From Prionace glauca (Eukaryota; Chordata; Chondrichthyes; Carcharhiniformes; Carcharhinidae), in the NCBI GenBank assembly GCA_037974335.1, contig CM075760.1, positions 41,544,103 to 41,608,102 on the forward strand: a stretch of DNA of 64,000 nucleotides, read 5' to 3'. This document shows positions 37,315 through 48,714 of the stretch, one piece after another. The notes under the pieces were generated by a model. It worked only from the letters and a program-made list of their open reading frames with translations, was not told the DNA's origin and made no database searches. Within the stretch, counting starts at the first letter, position 1. Every line of letters starts with the position of its first letter. The translations under genes and the position numbers were made by a program.

Positions 37315-37619
37315 GTGTCCAGTCGGAGATTGTGTTGACTCAGCCAGAGGCAGAGACCGGGCGTCCCGGAGGCTCCCTGAGACTGACCTGTAAAACCAGC
37401 GGGTTCAATGTTGGCAGCTACTGGATGGGCTGGATCAGACAGGTTCCCGGACAGGGCCTGGAGTGGCTGGTTTACTACTCTAGTTCATCCAGCAACTACT
37501 ACGCCCCATCAATTAAGGGTCGATTTACTGCGTCCAAAGACACTTCAAACAATATCTTCTCTTTGGACATGAGGAGCCTGAAGATCGAAGACACGGCCAT
37601 CTATTACTGTGCAAGAGAC
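37315..37619 (+). CDS. Immunoglobulin heavy chain VH segment (germline)
   Basis: Variable domain of shark IgM, which forms the antigen-binding site with a light chain V domain. The exon starts after CAG 37314, finishes the leader (GVQS) and continues with [17 protein letters not shown]. The canonical residues are present: first cysteine in LTCKTSG, tryptophan in [15 protein letters not shown], framework 3 [12 protein letters not shown], and the second cysteine in DTAIYYCAR at 37608-37610. CDR2 is serine-rich ([10 protein letters not shown]). It has no stop and is followed by a 23-bp-spacer recombination signal, so it looks usable. It is unrearranged: D1 lies 420 bp downstream. The nearest relative in the window is the pseudogene at 28851. 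Confidence 0.95.
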
Positions 37620-37658
37620 CACAGCGAGAGGATCCAGGGATGGACCCGAACAAGAACA
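37620..37658 (+). other. VH recombination signal, 23-bp spacer
   Basis: Heptamer CACAGCG (37620-37626; consensus CACAGTG), 23-bp spacer, nonamer ACAAGAACA (37650-37658; consensus ACAAAAACC). The first three heptamer bases, needed for RAG cleavage, are intact; position 6 deviates. Confidence 0.88.
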
Positions 37659-38011
37659 GCTCGAGAGGGAATTCAGCAACTTCCATCATAACCTGAAGGT
37701 CAGTATCTGTTTTAAATATAATAATAGCGCCAGTAATCAGAACCAAAACACAAATTACTTCTGACAAACCTAACGTAGTGAAAATTAAACATTAAATCAG
37801 TAAACACACAGACATAATGGGCTGAGATTTTCACTCTGTTTATATTTACTGTTTCAGCTGGATATAATGCTCATTTTACTATTTCTGATACTTGGAGGAG
37901 GTGTTTCTAGATTGTGTTTTGTAAACTGCTGCATAAATTGTAAATTACATCAGGAATACGGGTTTATTTGAAGTAAATATTGAACGGCAGTACTGAACAG
38001 AGAGTGAGTGC

Positions 38012-38091
38012 AGTTTCTGTGCGGGTGTGTGTCACTGTGATACTACAGTGGGTCACAGTGCTGAGCACAGCGACATCCTCATACAAAAACC
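38012..38091 (+). other. D1 segment with 12- and 22-bp-spacer signals
   Basis: The 5' signal has nonamer AGTTTCTGT (38012-38020), a 12-bp spacer and heptamer CACTGTG (38033-38039). The D coding part is ATACTACAGTGGGT (38040-38053). The 3' signal has heptamer CACAGTG (38054-38060), a 22-bp spacer and nonamer ACAAAAACC (38083-38091). The short 5' spacer pairs with VH, and the long 3' spacer pairs with the 5' side of D2. The 3' signal is a perfect consensus. Confidence 0.93.
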
Positions 38092-38404
38092 TCAGAGAAA
38101 GGGATTGTTCAAATTGGTAATTAGTATCATAGCAGGATTTCTAAAGCAAACGAGGCTTCAAAGAAATAATGTGTGGACGTAATATTAGTTTGTGATTAGG
38201 TATAAAACTCTTTCCATAAAATCTATATTGACCGACATGCTAAATCTACACGGAGAGTTTAAAAGCAATCCGACACCCTTTCTAAATATAATGACCAGGT
38301 CAAGCTGAAATAAGTCACTCATTCGCTCGTGGATGAGGCAGAATCAGATTTTTCACAGAACAGTGAAATTAAATCTCTGTATTTTACGGTGAGCAGGCAG
38401 GCAC

Positions 38405-38472
38405 AGTATTTGACACGATGTGTCTCACTGTGATAACTGGATGGCACAACAGTTGCTGTCAATACAAAAACC
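38405..38472 (+). other. D2 segment with two 12-bp-spacer signals
   Basis: The 5' signal has nonamer AGTATTTGA (38405-38413, weak), a 12-bp spacer and heptamer CACTGTG (38426-38432). The D coding part is ATAACTGGATGG (38433-38444). The 3' signal has heptamer CACAACA (38445-38451, variant), a 12-bp spacer and nonamer ACAAAAACC (38464-38472). With 12-bp spacers on both sides it can join D1 or VH upstream and JH downstream. Confidence 0.9.
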
Positions 38473-38801
38473 CCTCAGCGCTAATTGACCGAGTCTCGGG
38501 CAGTGCTCTGTTTTACAATTCAGCATTATTTACAATGCTGCATTATTTATGTCCCAGCACTAAGTAAATAGCAAGAATCAATATGAAAAAATTATGATAA
38601 CTATTTGATTATCAGTTCGTGTTTTCAATAACTTGATCATGTGATCCCATGTGAAATATAAAACATTAAGGTTATTTATGTTCAGCGAACGGTATCCACC
38701 AGGATAGTAATAATTTCATGAAAAATGCAATGATTTACTTCCCCTCTGGCTTGTGATTTTGTTTAAATACTGATGGGATTCTGTCTATTTTGTGCAGGGA
38801 T

Positions 38802-38840
38802 AGTTATTGTGTGGCCCAGGCTAGAGAATGTGACACTGTG
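38802..38840 (+). other. JH recombination signal, 23-bp spacer
   Basis: Nonamer AGTTATTGT (38802-38810), a spacer of exactly 23 bp, and heptamer CACTGTG (38834-38840) directly against the JH coding part. Confidence 0.92.
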
Positions 38841-38888
38841 ACGCTATGGACTACTGGGGACAAGGGACCATGGTGACGGTGACTGCAG
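38841..38888 (+). CDS. Immunoglobulin heavy chain JH segment
   Basis: Encodes AMDYWGQGTMVTVTA, with the WGQG motif that forms framework 4 of the heavy-chain variable domain. It ends with one base of a split codon before a GTAAGA donor at 38889, matching the phase of the CH1 acceptor. It is the only JH in the cluster, lying 397 bp after D2. The unrearranged spacing of V, D1, D2 and J (about 380-420 bp between neighbours) is typical of cartilaginous-fish clusters. Confidence 0.95.
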
Positions 38889-41800
38889 GTAAGAACCATA
38901 CATTTATTTAGTCAGTGTTTTATTTGAGTTTTTGTTTTATATTTTTCTCGATTTTATTAATTCACTTGTTCACTGAAATGTGGTTTGGTGGATTCCGTGC
39001 TGAAAATCTTTACAATGTTTCAGGTGCTCCTGCTTAAATTGCGGTTATAGAATTCTGTTAATTGATAAAAGGTGAATTCAGTCTCTTGTTGTGATTTGGT
39101 GTTTATCTGCTGAGGACATTGTTTGGCTGGGTTACATGAAATCCCTTCCTTTTGTTAAAAAGTTCGGCGTTTCTGCAATGTTTAATCTCGGTGACATCTC
39201 GTGGCTGCGAGTTGTACCATCTACTCCACAAGTATTAGAAATCTAACCCAACCTTAACAAAATGTGTTAAACTGTCTGCATTAATGCCATGAACATGTTC
39301 CGCTTAATCACAATGCTGGTTTTGTTATGTTATTGTTGTGCTCAGTTTAATTATTGGTCACTTTGGTGATGGGCGGATTGGCCGGATTTTAAATTGAGAT
39401 TTTCCGCCAATGTGAAATTAGATTCTGTTGAAACTGTTTGTAGAATTGAGCTGTTTCTGCATGAACCGGGGTTCAGTCCCTCAGTGATGCATTTTTCTGG
39501 TGAGGAGATTGTCTGCCTGGGTGACTTTGAAGAAATACAATTTGTGAAATGGTTTCGCGATTCTGCATTGTTCACACTCCGTGATGCTGAGCTGTTGGAC
39601 GTTTTGTGATTAAATACAACGCATTTTTAAACTAGTCTAAACTATTGTATAAACTTTTTTAGGTTTTTTTTAGGGTTTTTAACTATTTGACGTGTGCCTG
39701 CACATAGAAATCAGGCAGGCTTTATTTATTTATATTTTATTGAAATCGTAGCTGATAATTGCTGGTTAAACCAAACCACGGTTTACGCCACTCGTCCAAA
39801 ACACAATTTGCCACTGCATTCCCAATTTGGGATACATGCAATGTTTTACCTGACCGCTGCAGCTTTTACTATCCAAATGTTTAAGAATATTTGAAATATG
39901 ACCCAATATGAATAAAATGTGGCAAAGTTTCAATGTTAATTTGTTGGACATATTCCACCTTTTCGCTGTGCCGTTGCTCTAATTCCAGATTTCTGTTTAC
40001 TTTAGAACATAAGAAATAGGAACAGGAATAGGCCACCTAGCCCTTCGAGCCTGCCCCGCCATTCAATAAGATCATGGCTGATCTGAAGTGGCTCAGTTCC
40101 ACTTTCCCGCTTTCTCCTCATAACCCTTAATTCCCTTGTCGATCAGAAACGTATCTACCCGTGACTTAAATATATTTAGCGAGGTGGCCTCCACCTCTTC
40201 AACGGGCAGTCATTCATTTAGTTATTCATATAATTGGTGACCAGCTGGTTTGCCGGATTGGATATTGAGATTTTCTTGCAATGATATTTTTGATTTTGTT
40301 GAGTGTATAATTAAGTTGCGTCCCCCTGAAATGGATTCCTTCCCTCGTTGATGTGTTTTGGTGTGTTTCTGTTGAGGAGATTTTGCGGTTTGGTCACTAT
40401 GAATGTTTAAAATGTGTGAAATAGTTTTGTGTTTCGGCATTGTTTCTGCATTGTTTAAACTCGGTGGCACTGAGTGGATACTTTTTTCTGGTTGAATGCA
40501 AACAATCTATGAGTTTAAAAATCCTTGTCGGGAGAAAACAGGCATGTTTTGGAAAAAGAAATAAAGATATCATAACATTTTTATAAATGCTAACTAACGT
40601 TTACAAATTAAAATAAATCATGACATACAACGTTCATTCGGACACTAAGTCGTTGCTGCAACGACAAACTTCTCATGAGCAACTTAATTGTAAAATTAAG
40701 ATAAATTAAACAATTTAAAATCGGTATTCTAACTCCACATTCACCAAAGATTGCTTTATATTAATATTATTATTCATTAATCCCTTCTAATTGTTCTGAT
40801 GTGCTTTGCACACAACTAACATGAGAAGAAACCTTTCGAGGCTGGAAATATTTTGTGATCATTCCAGTAACTATTTCAATGATAACAAGCTGTTTCCACC
40901 GCAGCGCTCAGTTCAACGAGATACTTTGCGTTAATTGTTATAACCCAATGAAGTTCGCTTTCACTTCAATATGAGTTTTGGAGAATAAGACGTTGCCATT
41001 TGCAATTTTTGTGCCTGTTTATTACATTCTCTTTGTGCAGGCGCAACATTCTTTCCACGTAATTTGTAGTTTGGTGCCGAGGTAAATGACCACGAATGTC
41101 ATCTCAAAATTTGTGAAATGGGTTGGTGTTTCTCAATTGCTTCTGTATTTTTTAAACTCCGTGATATTGAGCGGTTACACTTTTAAAAGTGGAATGAAAA
41201 TACTAATTCCTACTAAATCAAAATAAAACGTTTAAAAATCTTTGTCTATACAAAACAAACAGGTTTCGAAATATATACATACATTTTATTCATGTTACCT
41301 GATGCTTACATCATAAAATAAATCATGATTTACAATTCTTATTGCATCACTATATCTCTGTTAGGGACATTACGCTACCCTGAACCTGTGGCATTTGATG
41401 TGCTTACTTTCAGGGAAAAAAAGCCCAGTTTTCGAGATTTGAGACAGACAGGGAGAGGTGGTGATAATTCGAAGGGAATTTTGAAATGAATATCAGTTCA
41501 GTTTTTAAAAAAGTTATTTTTTGTTGTTGTTGTAATTTGACAATTGATCAGTTAGAATTCCACAGTTTGAATAAATTTGACAGAGAGAACACAGTCTTCC
41601 GACCAGTGGAATTCGCTCAGACTAAGCATTTGTCAACATAACGGTGTTTGAGTTGTCGTAAGGTGTCAACAGAAACTGGCTAGAGATTAACAAGTTAATA
41701 ATTGAAATTCATGTAGCTTAATTTATGTAAAGATATTATAATAAGATTATTGAAGTAATATTATCTCTGCGCTTAATAATAACATTCTGCCTCCATTAAT

Positions 41801-43370
41801 GTTTAACACACAACAGAATTATTGGATGAGTAAATGACAGAATAGAAGAATTGGTTCTACTTGTGCATTATGTGTAATTCTTATTAAATATTATATTGAA
41901 GAATAAGACTCAACTTATTTTGTGCATAATTTTTCAATGCTGCAGAGGATTTGAATCATTTGTCCTCATTGAATGTTTCACTGCTTAATTCCGATCTTCT
42001 TACATTAAACAATATGTTGAGTAATTAATTTATATGGATGGTCTAAATTATTAAATCTAAGAAGCAGTTTCATTGATCTCAAATTGCCAGGCCGTTACAG
42101 CAAATCCAAATTCAGAAGCATGCATTTTTAACACGTTTGTAGGTTATTATAAGGCACTTAAAGGAATAGAGGAAATGGAAAACATTACAACGTGATTTGA
42201 TTTTAGCAAATGAATTACAGATGTTTGAATATTTCCATTCATTAATTTGAAGTTAATTGATTAAGATTTAGTTGGAACCTAATAACTTCATAATGTTCGA
42301 GGCAAAGACAAGTTTTGAATGATTGAAATTTGATTTTATTGCGGAGTACTAATCAGTAACAGGAGAACTAACTATCAATTAGCAATAACAAAACATAATA
42401 TCGGTGCTAATTAATTCAAAACAAAAGACCTTGAATATTGCGCTGGTGTACAACATGTTATCTGTTTTAGAGAATATTTAATTCAATCGAAAATGAATTC
42501 AGAAACAAATCATTTCTTTGCTCTGCTCTGCTCAGCTCGATAAGGTATTTTGCCTTAATTATTTAGTTGACTGCATTTAATTAAAAACTTAGTTCGAATC
42601 ATGTAATGACATTCAATGTTGATGAGTCCATGTTTGTTTAATTCTCATAATGTTACTGCATCTCTGCAGGGACATTGAACTGTCCCGAAACTTATAGTTT
42701 TGATTGCTCATTTTCAGTGAAATTACATCTTTAGGAGAGGTAACTTATAATAGATAAATAATTAAAAGTTGCAGGGAGTTTTCAAATGACTATCAGTTTA
42801 ATTTAAAATAAGTTATTGATTTTCTGTTGTTGAACGTTGACCATTGATCAATTTCATTGAATGAAGTTGACAGATTGAACAGATATTTCTGTTGGGAACT
42901 CGGCTGATGCACCGTTCGTGTCTGTTCTGTTTCTGTGCGGGTGGCCAGTGTATTGGGACCAGGAATCTGCCTGACTGGTTATAAATCTGCTGTATTTCGG
43001 GGACTGAAATTTGATTTATTTCTTCAGGAAATTTGTGTCTGTGAAAAATATGACTGTTTAACTTAATGTTTGAGTCGGCGCCTGAGAAATTAAATCCCTA
43101 AAGCATATTGTGACCATCAGAGAAGCAGAAACATCAGACTTTAGAGGGAGAATTGGGTGATTTTTTAAGCAGTGATGTACCGGCCTTGGGAATGTTCGAT
43201 GAACAAATACAAAGTGAGATTTACTATATTATGCTCCGTACTACAGCAGCCCCTGAACTGTTTAGTTTGACAGATGAAGGGTCAAATTCACTTGCATATT
43301 ATTTTTAATCTTCTAAAGGCATTTTAGAGACATTTGCTCGGCCAGAATTTTTAATCTAATTGTTCATTCA
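38889..43370 (+). repeat. JH-CH1 intron, first part: degenerate intron repeats
   Basis: AT-rich intron sequence in which several blocks repeat loosely. Phrases like TGAGGAGATT-TGGGTGACT and GAAATGGTTT-GCATTGTT recur near 39060, 39360-39610, 40235-40490 and 41040-41190. A second type recurs at 41345-41600 and 42655-42900 (GGGACATTACGCTACCCTG and GGGACATTGAACTGTCCCG). No coding region recognised. Intron enhancers are expected here but I cannot place one. Confidence 0.5.
40006..40212 (-). mobile_element. CR1 3' end inserted in JH-CH1 intron
   Basis: Minus-strand copy of the CR1 tail plus about 100 bp of the C-terminal coding end (complement of sequence encoding PVEEVEATSLNIF-like residues). It is nested in the degenerate intron repeats and lies antisense to the Ig gene. 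Confidence 0.85.
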
Positions 43371-43374
43371 CAAA

Positions 43375-43815
43375 GTATTGATATGAAGCATCCTTGAACA
43401 ACTGCAGTCCATATGCTGCAGGCATCCGCCCTGCTGTTAGGCAGGAAGTTCCAGGATTTTGACCCAGCGATTACGAATGAATTGAGATATTGTTTCAGGT
43501 CAGGACGGTGTGTGTTTTGGAGGGAAGCTTACAGGTTATAGTGTTTCAGATATGGCTGCTGCCCTTGTCCTGTTAGGATGTAAAGGCAGCAGGTTTGGAC
43601 AGTGTATTCTATGGAGCCTTGGTGAGTTGCTCCAGTGCATGTTGTATATAATACACACACAGTGCTGGCTGTTAATGATGGAGAGAGTGAATAGGGTGAA
43701 TGAGGGGCCGGGTAATCTTGTGGATGGCTTTGCCCTGGATTGTGTCAGATTCCGTGAGATTTTACAAGTTTCTCTCATTGAGGAAAGAGGAAATTATTTA
43801 ATTGAGACTGACTTG
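43375..43815 (-). mobile_element. Old LINE 3' part in JH-CH1 intron
   Basis: Same family as 17517-18660; the plus strand carries AAGTTCCAGGATTTTGACCC and GAGCCTTGGTGAGTTGCTCC. A 102-residue open frame on the plus strand is a chance frame on the non-coding strand. Confidence 0.65.
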
Positions 43816-43939
43816 TGAAAGATTTAAATGTTTTTCCAACACTTGCCCCACAGTCCGTATTGTGCTCGCTTGTCACTCCCACTTATTGTGTCAGTCGGTG
43901 AGTTTGTGTGGAGTGAGGGTGCTTTTCCAGACTGAATCA

Positions 43940-44800
43940 GCCAGATAGAGACTTACACACATCACACACTCTCACACACATACAGACGCTCATATTCTCT
44001 CACACATACATACACACACTTACTTTCTCTCTCATACGACATCTCTCACACACATTCTCTTTCTCTCACGGTCTACATACTCTGTCTCAAATACAAATCC
44101 AAACATACTCTCGCTCTCTTAGTCAGTCTCTCATACACAAAAACACTGAGACGCACACATCTCCATACACATTCTCTCTTACACGCAGACACATACACAC
44201 ACATAAGCATAGTCTCAGACTCTCGCACACGCACTCTCTCTCCCAAACTCTGTCACACACGCTCAAGTTGTCTCACATTTATTCACACACACTTTCTCAC
44301 AATTCCTCTTGCACACACATCTGTCTCTCTCTCTCTCACACACACACATATATTTCTATGCCTTTTGCACACACTATCTCACACCTGTACATTCATGCTC
44401 TCACACACTAGCTCTCTCACACTCTCTCACAAACATAGACCTATGCACACACTCTAACTTATACAAAGACACAGTCTCTCACATAAGCACAGTCTCGTGC
44501 AAACATTCTCACACACACACACTTTGCTTCTGTCACCCACGCACATTGCACACATTTTTCTCTCTCACACACAATCCCATGCAGACTTCCACACACTCAT
44601 GAACAGTATATTTTGCTTTCCAATAGGCACACTGCCCCCTCTTGCAAACGCAGCCCATTGTCTCACACATGCGCAAACATAGTCTATCACACACAGGTAC
44701 CTTCACACACACATTCACCCCTCTCTCTCTATCAAACACACACCCAAACACCCTCTCACACACTTTCCATCTCACATACGTCAGAGAGACTGTCATTCAC
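43940..44800 (+). repeat. CA/CT-rich microsatellite field
   Basis: Nearly 0.9 kb made of CACACA, TCTCTC and CTCACACA phrases with few purines other than A. Open frames over it (rich in H, T, L, S) are simple-sequence artefacts. Confidence 0.9.
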
Positions 44801-44802
44801 AT

Positions 44803-45115
44803 CATAGAATAGAATCACAAGATCCTATAGTACAGAAGGAGGCCATTCAGCCCATCGAGTCTGCATCAACAGGAATCCCTATCCCCATAACCACATGTGT
44901 TTACTCTTACTAGACCTCCTGAAACTAAGGGGCAATTTAACATGGCCAATCCCCAGAACCCAAACGTCTTTGGACTGTGGGAGGAAACAGGAGCATCCGA
45001 AGGAAACCCAAGCAGACACGGGGTGAACTTACTAACTCCATACACAATGACCCATATCGGGAATTGAACTGTGAGGCAGCAGCGTTAATCGCTGTGCCGC
45101 ATCGGCCACACCCTC
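44803..45115 (-). mobile_element. tRNA-derived SINE
   Basis: Minus-strand full-length copy. The tail (CAGAAGGAGGCCATTCAGCC) lies at the left, then the body (GGGGCAATTTAACATGGCCA, CAGACACGGGGTGAACTTAC), and the tRNA-like head at the right (complement of GCGGCACAGCG, near 45095). Confidence 0.85.
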
Positions 45116-45689
45116 CCCCTCCCTGACTAACATTTGAATGAGGGTGGGATCGAGAAGCCCGAGTAAAACTCATGTGAATAAGTTTCGGCGGGAAATTCTT
45201 CTCTGTTTGGAGTCATATTTAGCACAAAGCAAGATGGTGATGGTTGTTGGAGGTCAAACATTTAAGTTGAGATATCACTGCAGGAGTTCGGCAGGGGACT
45301 GTTCTGGGACCAACAATCTTCTATTGCTTCATCAATGACACATTCCATCCAACATGAGGTCAGAAGTAGGGATTTCCATGTGTTACACCGGACACAAAGA
45401 CACAATCAATAAGAAGGGATCTGGCTGAGACTAAGTCCGCCTGGCTCCCCAATACTGGTGTAAACTTGGTGTTTGATTCCTGTGTGACCCTAGTTTTGCT
45501 GGAAGCTTCCCTTCCAGCTCCCTCAGTCTGTCTATTTGTTCACTGATCCGTGTTTCTGAAAGAAAGGTCCCGACATTAAAGCAGCTGCCCGGTGATCTAC
45601 ACTGATTCCTGACTTTACACAGCCCTGTTACTGAAAGCTGAAAAATGGAGAGAATCGGGGAAAGATCGATGGAGAGGGAGAGGAGGAGG

Positions 45690-47090
45690 TGGCTCACTGA
45701 CTCTCTCACCCTCACCCACACTGACTCACTCACCCTCAATCTCTCCTCCTCACTCAAATAACTTCACTCACTCACCCTCAATCTCTCATCCTCACTCAAA
45801 GAACTTCACTCACTCACCTTATCTTACCTACCTTCCCTTGCAGACACACTTTCTCTCTCACTCTCCCTCATTCACTCACTTTCACTCACTCAACCACAGT
45901 CACCCCCACTCACTCACCCTCATTCACTCACCCTCACTCACTCATTCTCATTCACGCCTATTCTCTCACACTCACTCACTCAACCTTGCTCACTCATCCA
46001 CCCTCACGCTCTCGCCCTCACGCACTCGCCCTCACGCACTCGCCCTCACGCACTCAACCGCACGCACTCAACCGCACGCATTCACTGATCCTGATTCACC
46101 CTGCGTCACTCACCCTCACACACTCACTCACTCATTCGCTCACTCACTCTCACCCATTCTCACTCACTCACCTACAACCTCTCACACACCCTCATTCAAC
46201 CTCACTCGTTCACTCAAACACACGCCCTGACTCACTCATCCTCATACACTCACTCACTCACAATCACGCACTCATACTCGCTCACTCACTCTCACCCATC
46301 CTCACACTCACCCACAAGCTCTCACACACCCTCATTCAACCTCACTCATTCACTCAAACACACGCCCTGACTCACGTATCCTCAACCCTCACTGACTCAG
46401 TCACATTCGCTCACTCACCTCCATTCACTCACTCTCACACCTTTAGTCATGCACCCACATTCACTCACCCTCACGCACCCTCAATCACGCGCCTTCATTA
46501 AATCACTGTCACTGAGCCACCCATACTCATACATCATCACTCACTCAACCTCACTCACTAAACCTCACTCACTGACTTAGACCCTCAATCAGTCACCAAC
46601 ATTCATACTCACCTTCATTCACTCATCCCAAAAATCCACCCTCACTAACCCAGTCTTACTCAGTCTCACTCACCCTCAATAACACAGCCTGACTCACTCA
46701 CATTCACCCCTCACTTACTCAGTTACATTCACTCCCTCACCCTCACTCACTCAATCTCACTCACTTTCACTCACCCACCTCCACTAACCTTCACACATTC
46801 TCACTCACTCTCCCTCATTCTTTCAATCTTGCTTACCTACACTCATCCAGCCACCTTCACTCACATTCAGCCTCCTTCAGTCCTACCCTCTCTCACACAG
46901 TCACTTACTCACGCTCTCTTACCCTCACCCACACTTGCTCACCCTCAATCACTCATCGTCACTCAAAGGACATCGCTCACTCACACTCACTTACCCACCT
47001 TCCGTCACACATACACCACTACTCACCCACTCTCACTCATTTACTTACCGTCACACACTCACATTCTCTCACTCACACTCACTAAATCTG
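45690..47090 (+). repeat. CTCA/CACTCACC pyrimidine-rich array
   Basis: About 1.4 kb of variants of CACTCACCCTCA. A segment of about 150 bp recurs (CCTCATTCAACCTCACTC near 46190 and 46332). G is almost absent from the plus strand. The long open frames are artefacts of the 4/6-bp periodicity. Confidence 0.93.
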
Positions 47091-47209
47091 TGTGGCGAAG
47101 GTCTGCAACGAGAGAGAAGAAAGGTCTCAAGCAGCAGTTTGGTGTTTAAATGTGGGAGCTGCCCTGGGAATGCAGAGAACTGAAGAGAATCGCTGGGGGC
47201 TCGGGGTCA

Positions 47210-47990
47210 GACAATGACAAAGAGTCAGGTGAGAACAGGAGGCGAGGGAAAGGGCAGAGAGCCGGGGTGGGGGTGGGCTGAGAGCCAGGGGAAACAGCAG
47301 AGAGCTGGGGAAAGGGCAGAGAGCCGGGGTGGGGGTGGGCTGAGAGCCAGGGGAAACAGCAGAGAGCTGGGGAAAGGGCAGAGAGCCGGGGTGGGGGTGG
47401 GCTGAGAGCCAGGGGAAACAGCAGAGAGCTGGAGAAAGGGCAGAGAGGCGGGGGAAAGTGCACGCAGCCGGGGAACAGGGTGGAAAGCTAGGGGAAAGGG
47501 CAGAGAGAGTGGAGAAAGGACAGGGAGCAGGGGGAAAGGGCAGAGAGACCAGTGAAAGGGGGGAGAGCCGAAAGAAAGGGCAGAGAGATGGGGGAAAGGG
47601 CAGAAAGACCAGGGAAAGGAGCGAGAACCAGGAGAAAGGCAGGAAGGCACGAACAATGGCAGGGAGGCAGGAGAAAGGCCAGAGAGCCGAGGAAAAGGGC
47701 AGAAAGAGCAGGGGAAAGGGCAGGAGAGTCAGGGGGAAAAGTCAGAGAGCTGGGGGAAAGAAGAAAGAGGGTAGGGACCAGGGACAGAGGGCAGAGAGCT
47801 TACGGAACGTGTAAGGGGCTGAGGGAAAGTGCAGAGAGCTGGGGGAGAGGGCACAGAGCTGGAGGGAAGTGTAGAGAGCCAGGTGGAAATACCGAGAGCC
47901 GGATAAAAGGGGAAAAGAGCCACCGCGAAAGGCAGAGAGCCACGGGAAAGGGCAAAGAGCTGGGGAAATGAGCAGAGAGCGGGTGATGGA
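47210..47990 (+). repeat. G-rich purine array with AGCT sites (switch-like)
   Basis: It begins with just over three copies of a 62-bp unit (starts at 47251, 47313 and 47375) containing GAGCCGGGGTGGGGGTGGGC and CAGAGAGCTGGGGAAAGGGC. It then continues as loose 18-22-bp units of GGGAAAGGGCAGAGAG type to about 47990. The non-template strand of the IgM gene is G-rich, with GGGG clusters and about nine AGCT sites (for example 47303-47306). Mammalian S-mu regions are likewise arrays of GAGCT and GGGGT on the non-template strand. It lies about 1 kb before CH1. Switch function is inference. Confidence 0.9.
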
Positions 47991-48299
47991 TGGGCGGAGT
48001 GAGGAGGTTCAGAATAGAGCTAGCACCACAATCAGCTCATCTGTAATCTCAGTGAATGATGGAGGAAACTTCAAATCCCGAATGGCCAAGTCTTGCTACT
48101 AATGTATGATCCGTCAATGAGTCAATGTTGCATTTATTTGAATTTATAATCACATTTAGAGTTTCCTGATCCTTCAGTACGTATTCATTCCGGAGGTATT
48201 TTTGAATCAAAGTCACAATCTCCGTTTTGTGGATTGAGAGACAGTGAGTTGGAGAGACGAAGGGGCTTCAATCAGTTTGAACCCAGGCAATTTCCAAAA

Positions 48300-48432
48300 C
48301 TAGTGTGGAGATGCCGGAATGAGGTTGTTGTGGGCACAGTAAGGATCTCACTGCACCAGGTTAAATTCCAACAGGTTTATTTGGAATGACAAGCCGTTGG
48401 AGCTCCCTCATCAGGTGAGAGGATGATATGAA
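48300..48432 (+). repeat. Half of a foldback-family repeat
   Basis: Begins GTGTGGAGATGCCGGAATGA and includes CACCAGGTTAAATTCCAACA, GGTTTATTTGGAATGACAAG and CTCATCAGGTGAGAG. This follows the same order as the left arm of the foldback at 57190-57320, but from a different subfamily. Confidence 0.7.
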
Positions 48433-48714
48433 CAAAGAGACAACTTCTTCATCACAAAGTGTTGTTGTTTGAGAAATAAATGGTTACCGCAATAATGGAG
48501 ACAATCTTTGATCTTCTCTGTTAATCTCATGAATGACATGTCATTTTGAGACTAACAGAATGTGTTCTTTTTCCTTGCTAATTTGATAGAAGTGGAGAAA
48601 GGGATATGCAAAGATGACAATTCCCAAATGATAGAAGTAACATAATCTCAAAGGTGGATGTATGTTTTAATCAGGAAGTGTTAGGAAAGTCCATATTTTT
48701 AATCAATGTTTGAG

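Noticed and set aside
43510-43818. 102-residue plus-strand frame in the JH-CH1 intron
   Set aside because: It lies on the non-coding strand of an old LINE tail found at three other places in the window.
45838-46501. Two long open frames rich in histidine, serine, leucine and threonine
   Set aside because: They are direct translations of the CACTCACC array; the periodicity avoids stops in several frames.
47146-47971. Open frames on both strands over the G-rich array
   Set aside because: These are low-complexity translations of GGGAAAGGGCAGAGAG units with no start context or conserved domain.
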